Part shown: in pieces, positions 44,896 through 54,375 of the stretch
Layout: each line of letters begins with the position of its first letter
Position numbering within the stretch: position 1 is the first letter of the stretch
From: Bacteroidia bacterium
GTDB taxonomy: Bacteria > Bacteroidota > Bacteroidia > Flavobacteriales > Flavobacteriaceae
Reading direction: 5' to 3'
Assembly: GCA_030425285.1 (NCBI GenBank)
Contig: JAUIAY010000002.1
Location: 62,001-126,000 of the forward strand
Length of the DNA stretch: 64,000 nt
Notes under the pieces: model-generated
Seen by the model: only the letters and a program-made list of their open reading frames with translations
Database searches by the model: none
What the model was told of the DNA's origin: nothing
Translations under genes and position numbers: made by a program

Positions 44896-45531
44896 ATGTC
44901 AGGAATTTTAGATTTATTAAACAGTGATGTTGGAAGAGCAGTAATTAGCGGTGTTTCCAATCAAACCAATCAGCCAACCAATAAGACTGCTGATGTATTA
45001 ACAATGGCTTTGCCAGTACTTATGGCAGCTATGAAACGAAATGCCTCTACCCCTCAAGGTGCAGAAGGCTTAATGGGTGCTTTAAACGGTAAACATGATG
45101 GTAGTATTTTGGACAATCTTGGTGGTTTGTTCAGTGGTGGTGTTGATAGTTCCGTAATGACCGATGGCAGTAAAATTCTTGGTCACGTACTTGGTTCAAA
45201 ACAACAAGGCGTTGAACAAATAATTGGTCAGAAGTCTGGTATGGATACTGGATCTGTAGCTCAAATTCTTCAAGTAGCTGCTCCTATTTTAATGGGTGTT
45301 CTTGGTAAGCAAAGTAGACAAAACAACGTCAGTTCAGCAAATGATTTAAGCGGTATGCTTGGTGGTTTATTGGGTGGAAATGATGCACAAGAAGAGCAAA
45401 GCTTTTTAGAAAAGATATTAGATGCTGATGGCGATGGTAGTGTTGTGGACGATGTAGCCGGAATGGTTTTGGGTAATGCTAAAAGCAAAGGTGGATTAGG
45501 CGGCTTATTAGGTGGTCTTTTCGGGAAGTAA
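44896..45531 (+). CDS. DUF937 (YidB-like) protein
   Basis: 211 aa. It begins MSGILDLLNSDVGRAVISGV and shows the Gly/Leu-rich DUF937 repeats (ALPVLMAAMKRNASTPQGAEGL, DNLGGLFSGG), ending in the low-complexity GGLGGLLGGLFGK. An EF-hand-like DADGDGSVVDDV lies at about 176-187. The function is unknown. Followed by a terminator. Confidence 0.88.
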   Translation: MSGILDLLNSDVGRAVISGVSNQTNQPTNKTADVLTMALPVLMAAMKRNASTPQGAEGLMGALNGKHDGSILDNLGGLFSGGVDSSVMTDGSKILGHVLGSKQQGVEQIIGQKSGMDTGSVAQILQVAAPILMGVLGKQSRQNNVSSANDLSGMLGGLLGGNDAQEEQSFLEKILDADGDGSVVDDVAGMVLGNAKSKGGLGGLLGGLFGK

Positions 45532-45563
45532 ACACTGTTTCCAAATAAAATAATTTAAAAAGT

Positions 45564-45587
45564 CAAACCCTTGGGTTTGGCTTTTTT
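45564..45587 (+). terminator. Rho-independent terminator after DUF937
   Basis: CAAACCC and GGGTTTG form a 7-bp stem, followed by GCTTTTTTG. Confidence 0.85.
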
Positions 45588-45652
45588 GTTAAATAGACTT
45601 TGGGATTAAGCATAAGATTTTAATTTTTTGTAACTTTAGTAAAAGTTGCATT

Positions 45653-46087
45653 ATGAAAAATCTTATTTACATTTTACTCATAATCTTGGCAATAGCTAGT
45701 TGCAAAAGCAAAGATATTTCTACAAAATCAAATTCTGATACTACTGAAGCTTCTGAAAAACAAGATACTATTCGCATTGCTAATGACTCTTTGGAATATG
45801 AGGTCATTATTTTTGAAGTTGGTTTTGAGTCTTGGATGGCTCGTAGAGCCAGACCCAGAGGATTCTATACCCAAACTTTTTTGGAAACCAGAAATATCCA
45901 ATATGTTATGGAATGGAACAGGCGTGTAATAACTTCTACTTACAACCCTGACCTATACGAAATGCAAATAAACTACCAGCAAGGCATTGACTATGGGTTT
46001 GAGGTAAACTACATACTGTATCACTATTTTGTATTTTTTGAAGAAAAATATAGGCAAAAATTAACAGCCCATAATCCTAGATTTTAA
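45653..46087 (+). CDS. DUF6146-like lipoprotein
   Basis: 144 aa. Lipobox (ILAIASC), polar spacer (KSKDISTKSNSDTTE), then a conserved-looking domain: VIIFEVGFESWMARRARPRGFYTQTFLETRN and YVMEWNRRVI. I recall this pattern as the Bacteroidota DUF6146 family but cannot verify it. Envelope-anchored; role unknown. 26 bases upstream of the DUF6787-like gene, same strand. Confidence 0.78.
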   Translation: MKNLIYILLIILAIASCKSKDISTKSNSDTTEASEKQDTIRIANDSLEYEVIIFEVGFESWMARRARPRGFYTQTFLETRNIQYVMEWNRRVITSTYNPDLYEMQINYQQGIDYGFEVNYILYHYFVFFEEKYRQKLTAHNPRF

Positions 46088-46113
46088 ACTATCTTTGCAG
46101 TTAAAATTGACTG

Positions 46114-46608
46114 ATGGATAACTTCAAATCGCGATGGCAAATAACTAAAAACTGGCAGCTTTTGTTTCCTTTTTTGGGTATCGTTATTTTGGGCTATAGT
46201 GCTTTTAGAATAGCCATGGCGTTCACAGAAGATTTTCATCTAGTCATTACTTTGGCGCTTTCTATTCTTATATATTTTATACTTCTGAAGCTTACCTTAT
46301 TCATTTTCAAAAAATTGGAAAACAAATGGGTGGTTCTGCATCGTTGGGAAATGATTCGTATTTTTATCGTTTTTGCAGTTACTGGTACGTCTTCAATGTA
46401 CGTGAGCAGGCCTGTTTTTAAAATGTTGGGAATTACTAAAGAAAGCTTAAACCCTATTGTTTATTGGATTTTATTCATTATTATTGGCCTCATTTTCTAC
46501 CAAATATTATTGGTGTTTTTTGGCTGGTTATTTGGACAGTTTCAGTTTTTCTGGGAGTTTGAAAAGAAAATGTTACGTAGATTCGGATTTAAACGGTTTT
46601 TAGATTAA
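46114..46608 (+). CDS. Multi-pass membrane protein, probably DUF6787
   Basis: 164 aa. It starts MDNFKSRWQITKNWQL and has four hydrophobic segments (about 17-37, 42-63, 83-97, 118-142). The third contains FAVTGTSSMYVSRP, which I associate with DUF6787. The Trp/Phe-rich C-terminus (FFWEFEKKMLRRFGFKRF) is cytoplasmic. No function known. It overlaps the next gene by one base (TAATG). Confidence 0.75.
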   Translation: MDNFKSRWQITKNWQLLFPFLGIVILGYSAFRIAMAFTEDFHLVITLALSILIYFILLKLTLFIFKKLENKWVVLHRWEMIRIFIVFAVTGTSSMYVSRPVFKMLGITKESLNPIVYWILFIIIGLIFYQILLVFFGWLFGQFQFFWEFEKKMLRRFGFKRFLD

Positions 46609-46946
46609 TGCTCAAAGACAAACTACATAAAGTTCTTATGGTGCTATCATTTATTTTGGTAGTGAGTCTTTTAGTACCTTCAGCGGTGAAGCTTGCTCAT
46701 GTGTTTGAAGATCATAAGCATGAGGTTTGTTTGGATACTTCTACTACCCATCTACACACTTTAGATATAGATTGTGAATTTTATAAGTTCAATATCAGTA
46801 ATCCGTTGCTGATTCCAAATTTAGATTATGAAATTCCTAATCTATCAAGCGATTCCACTTTAAAAACCAGTGGGTTATATAACTTTAAATATAATCATCA
46901 GCAATTATACTTTTCTTTAAGGGCACCTCCTAGTTTAGTTATGTAA
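46608..46946 (+). CDS. His-rich small exported protein upstream of a TonB receptor
   Basis: 112 aa. One N-terminal hydrophobic segment (VLMVLSFILVVSLLVPSAVKLAH) acts as signal or anchor, followed by a His/Cys/Asp-rich stretch (HVFEDHKHEVCLD, THLHTLDIDC) well suited to bind a metal such as zinc. The rest is short and has no family I recognise. Its place directly before a TonB-dependent receptor suggests a role in metal handling; this is inference. Confidence 0.72.
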   Translation: MLKDKLHKVLMVLSFILVVSLLVPSAVKLAHVFEDHKHEVCLDTSTTHLHTLDIDCEFYKFNISNPLLIPNLDYEIPNLSSDSTLKTSGLYNFKYNHQQLYFSLRAPPSLVM

Positions 46947-46949
46947 AAC

Positions 46950-46985
46950 CATCTTAAGGAAGATGCAATGTAAGTTTAACATTGC
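46950..46985. promoter_or_regulatory. Two abutting hairpins or operator before the TonB receptor
   Basis: CATCTT-AAGG-AAGATG (46950-46965) and GCAATGT-N7-ACATTGC (46965-46985) share one base. The second is a 21-base interrupted palindrome that resembles Fur-superfamily sites. It has no T-run. Confidence 0.5.
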
Positions 46986-47028
46986 CTATTCATCATAACT
47001 AAAATATAAAAGAACTATTTATTAAAAC

Positions 47029-49431
47029 ATGAAACACTGCGTGTTTATCATTGCTGTGTTTTTATTAGGATTTACAGCGGTTGGTCAAGATTGTCAATTG
47101 ACTATTTCTGGTAAAATCCAGGATTTTCATAATGGTGAACCCATTGTGAACGCTACTATTTACAATAAGAACACAGAAACTTATACAACATCCGATTTAG
47201 AAGGTAACTTCGTTATTGAAAATCTTTGTAAAGGCAGCTATCAAATAACCATTTCTCATATTTCTTGTGAAACCAAGGTTATTGAAATAGACCTACAAAA
47301 GGACTATCGTAACACGATTTACCTTGAGCATCATGTTGAGGAACTTGATGCTGTACATGTTGAAGGATCGACTATAACCAAGCAAACGGTAACAGGTCAG
47401 GAAACATTGGTCAAAAAAGACATTATTGACAATAACAGCGCAGCCAACCTAGGTGACATTGTTAAACATGTAACGGGTGTAAACTCCATAAATACTGGTA
47501 ACGAAATTGTAAAACCCGTTATTAATGGATTGCACAGTAGTCGAGTTTTAATCATGAACAATGGTGTGAGGCTTGAAAATCAAGAATGGGGTATTGAACA
47601 TGCTCCTAATATTGATGTTAATGTGGCCAATTCTATTTCTGTAATAAAAGGATCTAGTGCTTTGGCCTATGGCAGTGATGCTATTGGAGGTGCTATTATT
47701 TTGGAGCCTAAAAGTGTTGCCGTTAAGGATACCCTTTTTGGAAAAACCATAGCTGGTTTCCAAACTAACGGTCGTGGTTTTAATATAAATAGTTCGCTCG
47801 CTAAAAACTATGCTTCAGGCTGGTTTTTAAATGGAAACTTGGGTTATAAGCAAAATGGTGATTTGAAAGCGCCTGATTATTATTTGAATAATACAGGCTC
47901 TAAAAGCTACTCTGGGAGTTTTCAAAGTGGTTATAAAAGCTTTGAAAAAGGATTTGAGGTCTATGCTAACTACATCGATAGTGAAATTGGTATTTTAAGT
48001 GCATCGCATATTGGTAACACAGCCGATTTAGTTGCTGCAATCAATAGTCCCGTACCACTTATTAGCGAACCGTTTAGTAACTCTATTGAATCACCAAAGC
48101 AGGATGTGAGCCATTTATTGGCCAAAGCTAGCGGATATATGCGTTTTAAATCATTTGGTAAAGTTTCTTTTCAATACGATTATCAAAGCAATCATAGATA
48201 TGAGTATGATAAGCGCGTTGGAGCCGATAGAGATAAGCCTGCTGTAGATTTAAAATTGCAAACCCATAGTGTTAAGGGCGATGTTCAAGTTGATAAATTA
48301 GGGAACTATTTAATTAATTTCGGAGTGTCGGGTCGTTATCAGGATAACTTTGCCAATGCCGATACTGGTGTTAGACGATTGATTCCTGATTACACAAAAT
48401 ACGATTTAGGGCTTTATGGAATCATTAAATCTAATTTTTCAGATAAACTAACTGGCGATTTAGGGTTTCGATATGACTTAAATCATATAGATGCCTATAA
48501 GTATTATAGAGAAAGTAGATGGATAGAGCGTGGATATGATGAAGATTTTAGTGACATTGTTATTGAAGACATTGGTACGCAAATCTTAACGAATCCTGTT
48601 TTTACCTATCATAACTTTGCCATATCTACAGGATTAATGTTTGAGTTAAATGATAACAATACATTCAAGTTAAACTATAGCTTATCGTCTAGACCTCCAA
48701 ACCCTTCGGAGTTATTTAGTGAAGGCTTGCACCACTCTGCTGCGCGTATTGAGTTGGGCGATTTAAGGCTTGGGAAGGAAACTTCAAATAGAGTTGGATT
48801 GAGTTATCTTTTTGATAATGATACATTCAGTTTAACCCTAGATTCTTATTTCAATAGAATTAATGATTTTATTTTTATTAAACCTATTGGAACAGAAGAT
48901 ACCAACAGAGGTGCTTTCCCAGTTTGGGAATACACTAAAACCGATGCTAACCTAATTGGGTTGGACACCAATTTAGATTACTATTTAAATAAAGCCTTTT
49001 CATTTAATGTTAAAGCATCCTATATATATGGACAAAATCTGGATGAAGATTTACCACTAATAGATATGCCGTCATTTAGACTGAATAGTTCTGTTTTTTA
49101 CAGTAATGATAATTGGAATGGTTTTAATGCCAGCTTGAATTATGTTTTTGTGGCAGAACAAAGTAGATATCCTGATTACAATTTTGAAGCTTTTATAGCT
49201 TCCACAGGCACGTATGAATTAGTTGATATAAGTACCCCTCCTCCTGCTTACAATTTGTTTAATTTTCAGGCAGATATGACGTTTGATGTATTCAAAAAAA
49301 GCAAACTGACAGTTTTAGCAAGGATAGATAATATCTTCAATACGTCCTATAGAGAGTACTTAAATAGATTAAGGTATTTTGCTGATGATACTGGAAGAAA
49401 TATAACAGTACAATTACAATTAAATTATTAA
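47029..49431 (+). CDS. TonB-dependent outer-membrane receptor with CarboxypepD_reg domain
   Basis: 800 aa. Signal peptide (IIAVFLLGFTAVGQ), then a carboxypeptidase-regulatory-like domain (about 24-105: GKIQDFHNGEPIVNATIYN), plug domain (about 120-225: VINGLHSSRVLIMNNGVRL) and a beta-barrel ending in an aromatic-type terminus (ITVQLQLNY). It lacks the SusC signature and has no SusD neighbour, so it is not a glycan pair. The His-rich gene before it and the lipoprotein after suggest metal or metallophore uptake; the substrate is not proven. Confidence 0.93.
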   Translation: MKHCVFIIAVFLLGFTAVGQDCQLTISGKIQDFHNGEPIVNATIYNKNTETYTTSDLEGNFVIENLCKGSYQITISHISCETKVIEIDLQKDYRNTIYLEHHVEELDAVHVEGSTITKQTVTGQETLVKKDIIDNNSAANLGDIVKHVTGVNSINTGNEIVKPVINGLHSSRVLIMNNGVRLENQEWGIEHAPNIDVNVANSISVIKGSSALAYGSDAIGGAIILEPKSVAVKDTLFGKTIAGFQTNGRGFNINSSLAKNYASGWFLNGNLGYKQNGDLKAPDYYLNNTGSKSYSGSFQSGYKSFEKGFEVYANYIDSEIGILSASHIGNTADLVAAINSPVPLISEPFSNSIESPKQDVSHLLAKASGYMRFKSFGKVSFQYDYQSNHRYEYDKRVGADRDKPAVDLKLQTHSVKGDVQVDKLGNYLINFGVSGRYQDNFANADTGVRRLIPDYTKYDLGLYGIIKSNFSDKLTGDLGFRYDLNHIDAYKYYRESRWIERGYDEDFSDIVIEDIGTQILTNPVFTYHNFAISTGLMFELNDNNTFKLNYSLSSRPPNPSELFSEGLHHSAARIELGDLRLGKETSNRVGLSYLFDNDTFSLTLDSYFNRINDFIFIKPIGTEDTNRGAFPVWEYTKTDANLIGLDTNLDYYLNKAFSFNVKASYIYGQNLDEDLPLIDMPSFRLNSSVFYSNDNWNGFNASLNYVFVAEQSRYPDYNFEAFIASTGTYELVDISTPPPAYNLFNFQADMTFDVFKKSKLTVLARIDNIFNTSYREYLNRLRYFADDTGRNITVQLQLNY

Positions 49432-49451
49432 AATAAAAAGATAACAAGATT

Positions 49452-50036
49452 ATGAAATCAATATTAAAATTATTCACATTATTACTAGTTTCTAACTTCA
49501 TCGTATCATGTTCTAATGATGATGATAATTCCATTCCACCACCGGTGAATGAAGAAGAGGTTATTACAACTATGACACTAACTTTTACCCCTGTTGGCGG
49601 TGGAACAGTTGTAGAATTGAAAACTCAAGATTTAGATGGTGACGGACCTGATGCGCCAGTTGTAACAATTTCAGGATCTTTCCAAAGTGACACTACCTAC
49701 AACGGTACTGTTGAATTTTTAAATGAATTGGAAGATCCTGCTGAAGATATTACTGAAGAAGTTGCAGAAGAATCACTTGAACACCAAGTATTCTTTACTG
49801 TTACTGGTGGTTTAGGTACTATGACTTACAATGATACAGATGCTGATGGTAACCCAATTGGATTGGATATTAGTTTCCAAACTGTAAGCACAGGAACGCC
49901 TATCAATGGTTCCATAATAGTAACATTGCGTCATGAGTCTAACAAAAATGCTTCTGGTGTTAGTGATGGTGATATTACCAATGCAGGTGGAGAAACAGAT
50001 ATAGAAGAAACTTTTGCACCAATTACCGTGGAGTAA
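49452..50036 (+). CDS. Lipoprotein partner of the TonB receptor
   Basis: 194 aa. Lipobox (VSNFIVSC) and acidic spacer (SNDDDNSIPPP). The mature part is a beta domain with Asp-rich turns (LDGDGPDAP, DTDADGNP) and a very acidic stretch (EDITEEVAEESLEH). Homologues are often labelled type 1 periplasmic binding fold superfamily protein. It lies 20 bases after the receptor and before a terminator, so it closes that operon. Confidence 0.8.
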   Translation: MKSILKLFTLLLVSNFIVSCSNDDDNSIPPPVNEEEVITTMTLTFTPVGGGTVVELKTQDLDGDGPDAPVVTISGSFQSDTTYNGTVEFLNELEDPAEDITEEVAEESLEHQVFFTVTGGLGTMTYNDTDADGNPIGLDISFQTVSTGTPINGSIIVTLRHESNKNASGVSDGDITNAGGETDIEETFAPITVE

Positions 50037-50057
50037 ACAAATTAAAGTATATAAAAA

Positions 50058-50089
50058 AAGACGACCTTATTTTGGTCGTCTTTTTTTTT
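50058..50089. terminator. Bidirectional rho-independent terminator
   Basis: AAGACGACC and GGTCGTCTT form a 9-bp stem with long A and T runs on either side. It serves the plus-strand operon and the minus-strand small membrane gene. Confidence 0.93.
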
Positions 50090-50369
50090 AATCGTTTATT
50101 TCAACTGGAATGACTTTCTTTTCTTTACTGAAAACATAGGTGTAAAGCCACATAATCGTAAATGTTGGAATAATATCCAATCCAGGAATAATCTCTTCAA
50201 TAAAAGATATGGTTCCTGCTACTTTACCTCTATTTCCTGAATACATTTTAGTCATGAGATAAGCCGATAAAGGTGCCCAAATAATATCTATAATGGTTAT
50301 AAAACCAATAGCATCAAATAAAATACTCAATGCCAGTTTTTTGTTTTTGCTTAAGTTATCTAAATTCAT
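50088..50369 (-). CDS. Small membrane protein, hypothetical
   Basis: 93 aa. Three hydrophobic segments (about 15-38, 55-70 and 66-80) around a basic loop (KMYSGNRGKVAG). The N-terminus NLDNLSKNKKLALSILFDAIGF is amphipathic. No named family. It is followed by folE on the same strand upstream, with a 49-base gap, and may share its transcript. Confidence 0.7.
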   Translation of the reverse strand: MNLDNLSKNKKLALSILFDAIGFITIIDIIWAPLSAYLMTKMYSGNRGKVAGTISFIEEIIPGLDIIPTFTIMWLYTYVFSKEKKVIPVEIND

Positions 50370-50418
50370 CGTTGTGTTTTTTTATTAAATAGCAGCAAGA
50401 AATATACCAAAGATAAAA

Positions 50419-51015
50419 TTACGAAAATTTGTCGCTAATCAATTTCAAGAATTCGTTACGAGTTTCAATTTTCTCAAACTGTCCTCTAAAACCCGATGTG
50501 GTTGTTACCGAGTTTTGCTTTTGTACGCCTCGCATCATCATGCACATATGTGAGGCCTCTATCACAACAGCTACACCTTGAGGTTTTAAAGTGTCGTTAA
50601 TACAATCTAATATTTGTTCAGTTAAGCGTTCCTGAACCTGTAGGCGTCTTGCAAAAACATCAACAATTCGTGGAATTTTACTTAATCCTACAATATGCCC
50701 GTTAGGTATATATGCAATATGGGCTTTCCCAAAAAACGGCAAAATATGATGCTCGCATAATGAATATAGCTCAATATCCTTAACAATCACCATTTCGTTA
50801 TAGGATTCTTTAAACATTGCACTTTTCAGTATAGCTGCAGCATCTTGATGATAACCTTGTGTAAGAAATTGCATAGCCTTTGAAGCACGTTCAGGCGTTT
50901 TTAGCAAACCATCGCGACCAGCATCTTCACCTAAATCTTCAATTATTTTTTTATAACGGTCCTTAACATCATCGGTTACTTGGATATTGTATTCTTCGAA
51001 TTTTCTATATGGCAT
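50419..51015 (-). CDS. folE: GTP cyclohydrolase I
   Basis: 198 aa. Zinc ligands Cys87 and His90 in [19 protein letters not shown], and Cys159 in [31 protein letters not shown] is the family signature. It converts GTP to dihydroneopterin triphosphate, the first step of folate and pterin synthesis. Divergent from the DUF5916 gene. Confidence 0.97.
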   Translation of the reverse strand: MPYRKFEEYNIQVTDDVKDRYKKIIEDLGEDAGRDGLLKTPERASKAMQFLTQGYHQDAAAILKSAMFKESYNEMVIVKDIELYSLCEHHILPFFGKAHIAYIPNGHIVGLSKIPRIVDVFARRLQVQERLTEQILDCINDTLKPQGVAVVIEASHMCMMMRGVQKQNSVTTTSGFRGQFEKIETRNEFLKLISDKFS

Positions 51016-51112
51016 ATTTAGCTTTTTGATAAATGTAGTAAAAATTTGTTTGTCATGATATTTTACAAAACCTTAACAAAATTAACCTCTTTTTAACTTT
51101 TAGTTAGGAATT

Positions 51113-51138
51113 TTGGAAGTCAAAGCCCACTAGTTTTG
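51113..51138 (+). promoter_or_regulatory. Promoter of the DUF5916 gene
   Basis: TTG (51113-51115), a 15-base gap and TAGTTTTG (51131-51138), an exact TAnnTTTG match. The gap is shorter than usual. The leader is about 70 bases. Confidence 0.5.
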
Positions 51139-51212
51139 TTTTGTATACTGTAACAATGTGATTTTTCTATTGTCTTTATACCATCAATCAAAAACCAAGA
51201 CCAATCACTTTT

Positions 51213-53648
51213 ATGAAAAATTATGTATTCCTATGGGTGTTTTTGCTAGGGTTATCTCTGACTTTTTCCCAAGAAAAGAAAAGCTTAAACATCAAGCGTA
51301 TAAGCGATCCTCCCAAAATTGACGGTGTTTTAGATGATGCTGCATGGCAAGATGTTGAAGAGGCTAAAGACTTTGTACAATTTCGTCCTGAAATGGGAAT
51401 CAAAGAAACTCCTGAAACACGTACCGTTGTAAAAATAGCTTATGATGACGATGCCATTTATGTAGGAGCTTATTTGTATGATGACCCCTCAAAAATTATG
51501 AGGCAGTTTACCAGTCGTGATAATTTTGGACAGTCCGATTTCTTTGGTTTTATATTAAATCCGAATAATGATGGCCAAAACAACACAGAGTTCTTTGTCT
51601 TTAGTTCTGGTACGCAAGCTGATGCCTTGGAATCACCTAGTATTGGTGAAGATTTTGGTTGGAATGCTGTTTGGGATAGTGCTGTTGAAATAGTTGATGA
51701 TGGTTGGATTGTGGAAATGAAATTGCCCTACAGAACCTTACGATTCTCCAATCAGGAAGTACAAACTTGGGGTATGAATATCCACAGGCATTTTAGACGT
51801 GATCGCTCGCAATATACTTGGAGCCCTGTTGATGTTACAAAAGGTAATATTGGTATTTACAATGGCGAATTAAGAGGGATTGAAAACATTGACCCTCCTA
51901 CTCGATTGACATTTTATCCATTTGTTTCAGGAATTGTTAACTCATATGATGGAGAAACTGAAACGCAATTTAATGCTGGAATGGATGTTAAATACGGTAT
52001 AACCGAAAACTTCACCCTTGATGCTACTTTAATTCCTGATTTTAGTCAAGCGGGTTTTGACAATGTGGTGCTTAATTTAGGTCCATTTGAACAAACCTTT
52101 TCAGAACAGCGCCAATTCTTTACTGAAGGTGTCGATTTGTTTACCAAAGGAGGCTTATTCTTTTCAAGGCGTGTAGGTAGTGGCCCTACAGGTGATGGTG
52201 ATATAACCAGCGAAGAAGAATTTGTGGAATACCCAAAGTCCGTTAAAGTACTGAATGCCATTAAGGTTTCTGGAAGAACCAAAAATGGGTTTGGAGCTGG
52301 ATTATTTAACGCCATTACAGAAAAAACGAGTGCCGATATTCGGAATACGACAACTGGTGAGGTAAGAAAGGCTGTTGTTGAACCATTGACCAATTATAAT
52401 ATTTTGGTTGTGGACCAACAGTTTAATCAAAACTCTTCAGTTGGAATTATTAATACTAACGTTACCAGAAATGGTCATTTTAGAGATGCCAATGTTACGG
52501 GTGTTTTAGCTGATTTAACAACCAAAAAGAACACCTACAATCTAGGGATTGAAGCCAAAATGAGTAACGTCAATAAAGAAACTGGTACTGAAACGGGATA
52601 TAGTTATGAAATAGAATTCAGTAAGGTATATGGCAATTTACAGTATTGGATAGGTCATGAATATGCTGATGATGTTTACGATATCAACGATTTAGGGCTT
52701 CAATTCCGTAATAACTTCAGCAATTTTGCAGGTAATATCCAATACCGAACTTTTGAACCTACCGGAAAATTTAATAATTATACCGTTGAGGCATGGTATG
52801 AATATAGACGCTTGGCTTCTCCTAGCACTTATACAGGAAGTAATTTTGGAGTTGGTGCTTGGGGAAATCTAAAAACCCTGCATAGTTTTGGAGGCAACTT
52901 CAATTTTCAACCAGGAAAACAATACGATTATTTTGAGCCGCGAGTTGACGGACGTTATTTTATTTCTGAAAACAGAATAAATGGAAATGTTTGGATTTCA
53001 TCAAATTATAACAAAAAATTTGCGATTGATGCCAATATTGGAGGTGCCACATTTTTTGAGGATAACCGAGAAACAACAAATATCTGGTATAGTGTAAGCC
53101 CGAGATTCAGATTTAACGATAAAATGCTCATTGTGTATTCTTTTAGCGTTGACGATTACAAAAAAGACAGAGGTTATGCCAATATGATGGGCGATGATAT
53201 TGTGTTTGGGCAACGAGACCAGTATACTATGGTCAATACATTATCAGGTAGTTATAGTTTTAACCCGTTTCATACAGTTGGTTTAACATTTAGAAATTAT
53301 TGGAGTACTGTTGATTATGATGACAACATCTATTTACTTCAAGAAAATGGTCGTTTATTGGAAACTCAAACAAGTTTTGAAGATGCTGGCTTATCAGATC
53401 CCAATATAAATTTTAGTACTTGGAATTTAGACTTAAGTTATTCATGGCAGTTTGCTCCTGGAAGTTTTGTAACCGCACTTTACAGAAATCAGTTATTCAA
53501 CAGAGATAATGAATCACAAGCCAGTTATATAGATAGTTTAGATAGATTGTTTGAGCAGCCTATTTCTAACACGTTTTCATTAAAGGTTCAGTATTTTATT
53601 GACTATAACAATGTTAAAAAAATCTTCCGCAAGAAAACAGATTCCTAA
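51213..53648 (+). CDS. DUF5916 outer-membrane protein with CBM9-like domain
   Basis: 811 aa. Signal peptide (VFLLGLSLTFSQ). A carbohydrate-binding-like family 9 domain (about 28-210: RISDPPKIDGVLDDAAWQD, YVGAYLYDDPSKI) precedes a long C-terminal region rich in alternating aromatic strands, predicted as a beta-barrel (DUF5916). The natural ligand is unknown. It is transcribed alone or with the ATPase 48 bases downstream. Confidence 0.9.
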   Translation: MKNYVFLWVFLLGLSLTFSQEKKSLNIKRISDPPKIDGVLDDAAWQDVEEAKDFVQFRPEMGIKETPETRTVVKIAYDDDAIYVGAYLYDDPSKIMRQFTSRDNFGQSDFFGFILNPNNDGQNNTEFFVFSSGTQADALESPSIGEDFGWNAVWDSAVEIVDDGWIVEMKLPYRTLRFSNQEVQTWGMNIHRHFRRDRSQYTWSPVDVTKGNIGIYNGELRGIENIDPPTRLTFYPFVSGIVNSYDGETETQFNAGMDVKYGITENFTLDATLIPDFSQAGFDNVVLNLGPFEQTFSEQRQFFTEGVDLFTKGGLFFSRRVGSGPTGDGDITSEEEFVEYPKSVKVLNAIKVSGRTKNGFGAGLFNAITEKTSADIRNTTTGEVRKAVVEPLTNYNILVVDQQFNQNSSVGIINTNVTRNGHFRDANVTGVLADLTTKKNTYNLGIEAKMSNVNKETGTETGYSYEIEFSKVYGNLQYWIGHEYADDVYDINDLGLQFRNNFSNFAGNIQYRTFEPTGKFNNYTVEAWYEYRRLASPSTYTGSNFGVGAWGNLKTLHSFGGNFNFQPGKQYDYFEPRVDGRYFISENRINGNVWISSNYNKKFAIDANIGGATFFEDNRETTNIWYSVSPRFRFNDKMLIVYSFSVDDYKKDRGYANMMGDDIVFGQRDQYTMVNTLSGSYSFNPFHTVGLTFRNYWSTVDYDDNIYLLQENGRLLETQTSFEDAGLSDPNINFSTWNLDLSYSWQFAPGSFVTALYRNQLFNRDNESQASYIDSLDRLFEQPISNTFSLKVQYFIDYNNVKKIFRKKTDS

Positions 53649-53696
53649 TTGTAAGACCGCTTTTAATGTAGTACATTGCTAGTTCATTAATTAAAG

Positions 53697-54359
53697 ATGA
53701 TTATAGCTAAAAATATTCATAAACACTACGCCGATTTACACGTGCTAAAAGGTGTTTATTTAGAAATAAAAGAAGGTGAAATAGTATCCATAGTTGGAGC
53801 TTCTGGTGCTGGAAAAACCACATTATTACAAATCTTAGGAACACTGGATAAACCTGAATTTAATGGTGAAACGACCTTCTCCCTCAATAATACAGATATT
53901 AAGAGTCTAAATGAAAAGGGATTGGCGAAATTTAGAAATGAGCAAATTGGTTTTATTTTTCAGTTTCACCAATTATTACCCGAATTTACAGCATTGGAAA
54001 ATGTTTGTATTCCTGCCTTCATTAAAAAGACCAATAAACAAGATGCTGAAAAGCGTGCCAAAGAGTTGTTGGATTTTCTGGGATTAAAAGATCGTTATCA
54101 TCATAAACCTAACGAACTTTCTGGCGGTGAACAGCAACGTGTAGCTGTAGCCAGAGCATTAATCAACAATCCGAAAATTATTTTTGCCGATGAACCTTCT
54201 GGAAATTTAGACAGTGAATCGGCTGAAAATCTGCATAATCTTTTCTTTAAACTGCGTGACGAATTTGGTCAAACATTCGTAATTGTAACCCATAATGAAG
54301 ATTTAGCCAATATGGCTGATAGAAAATTGACCATGGTCGATGGTAAGATTCTAAATTAA
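53697..54359 (+). CDS. LolD-like ABC transporter ATPase
   Basis: 220 aa. Walker A GASGAGKT (34-41), signature [10 protein letters not shown] (141-150), Walker [14 protein letters not shown] and the H-loop VTHNED. It fits the LolD/MacB branch (lipoprotein export or FtsX-type permeases). No permease is adjacent, so its partner is elsewhere. lolD is a likely but unproven name. Confidence 0.9.
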   Translation: MIIAKNIHKHYADLHVLKGVYLEIKEGEIVSIVGASGAGKTTLLQILGTLDKPEFNGETTFSLNNTDIKSLNEKGLAKFRNEQIGFIFQFHQLLPEFTALENVCIPAFIKKTNKQDAEKRAKELLDFLGLKDRYHHKPNELSGGEQQRVAVARALINNPKIIFADEPSGNLDSESAENLHNLFFKLRDEFGQTFVIVTHNEDLANMADRKLTMVDGKILN

Positions 54360-54375
54360 ATAGTACATTTAGTAC

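Noticed and set aside
47029-49431. SusC-type glycan receptor
   Set aside because: It is shorter than typical SusC proteins and is followed by a small lipoprotein that does not resemble SusD.
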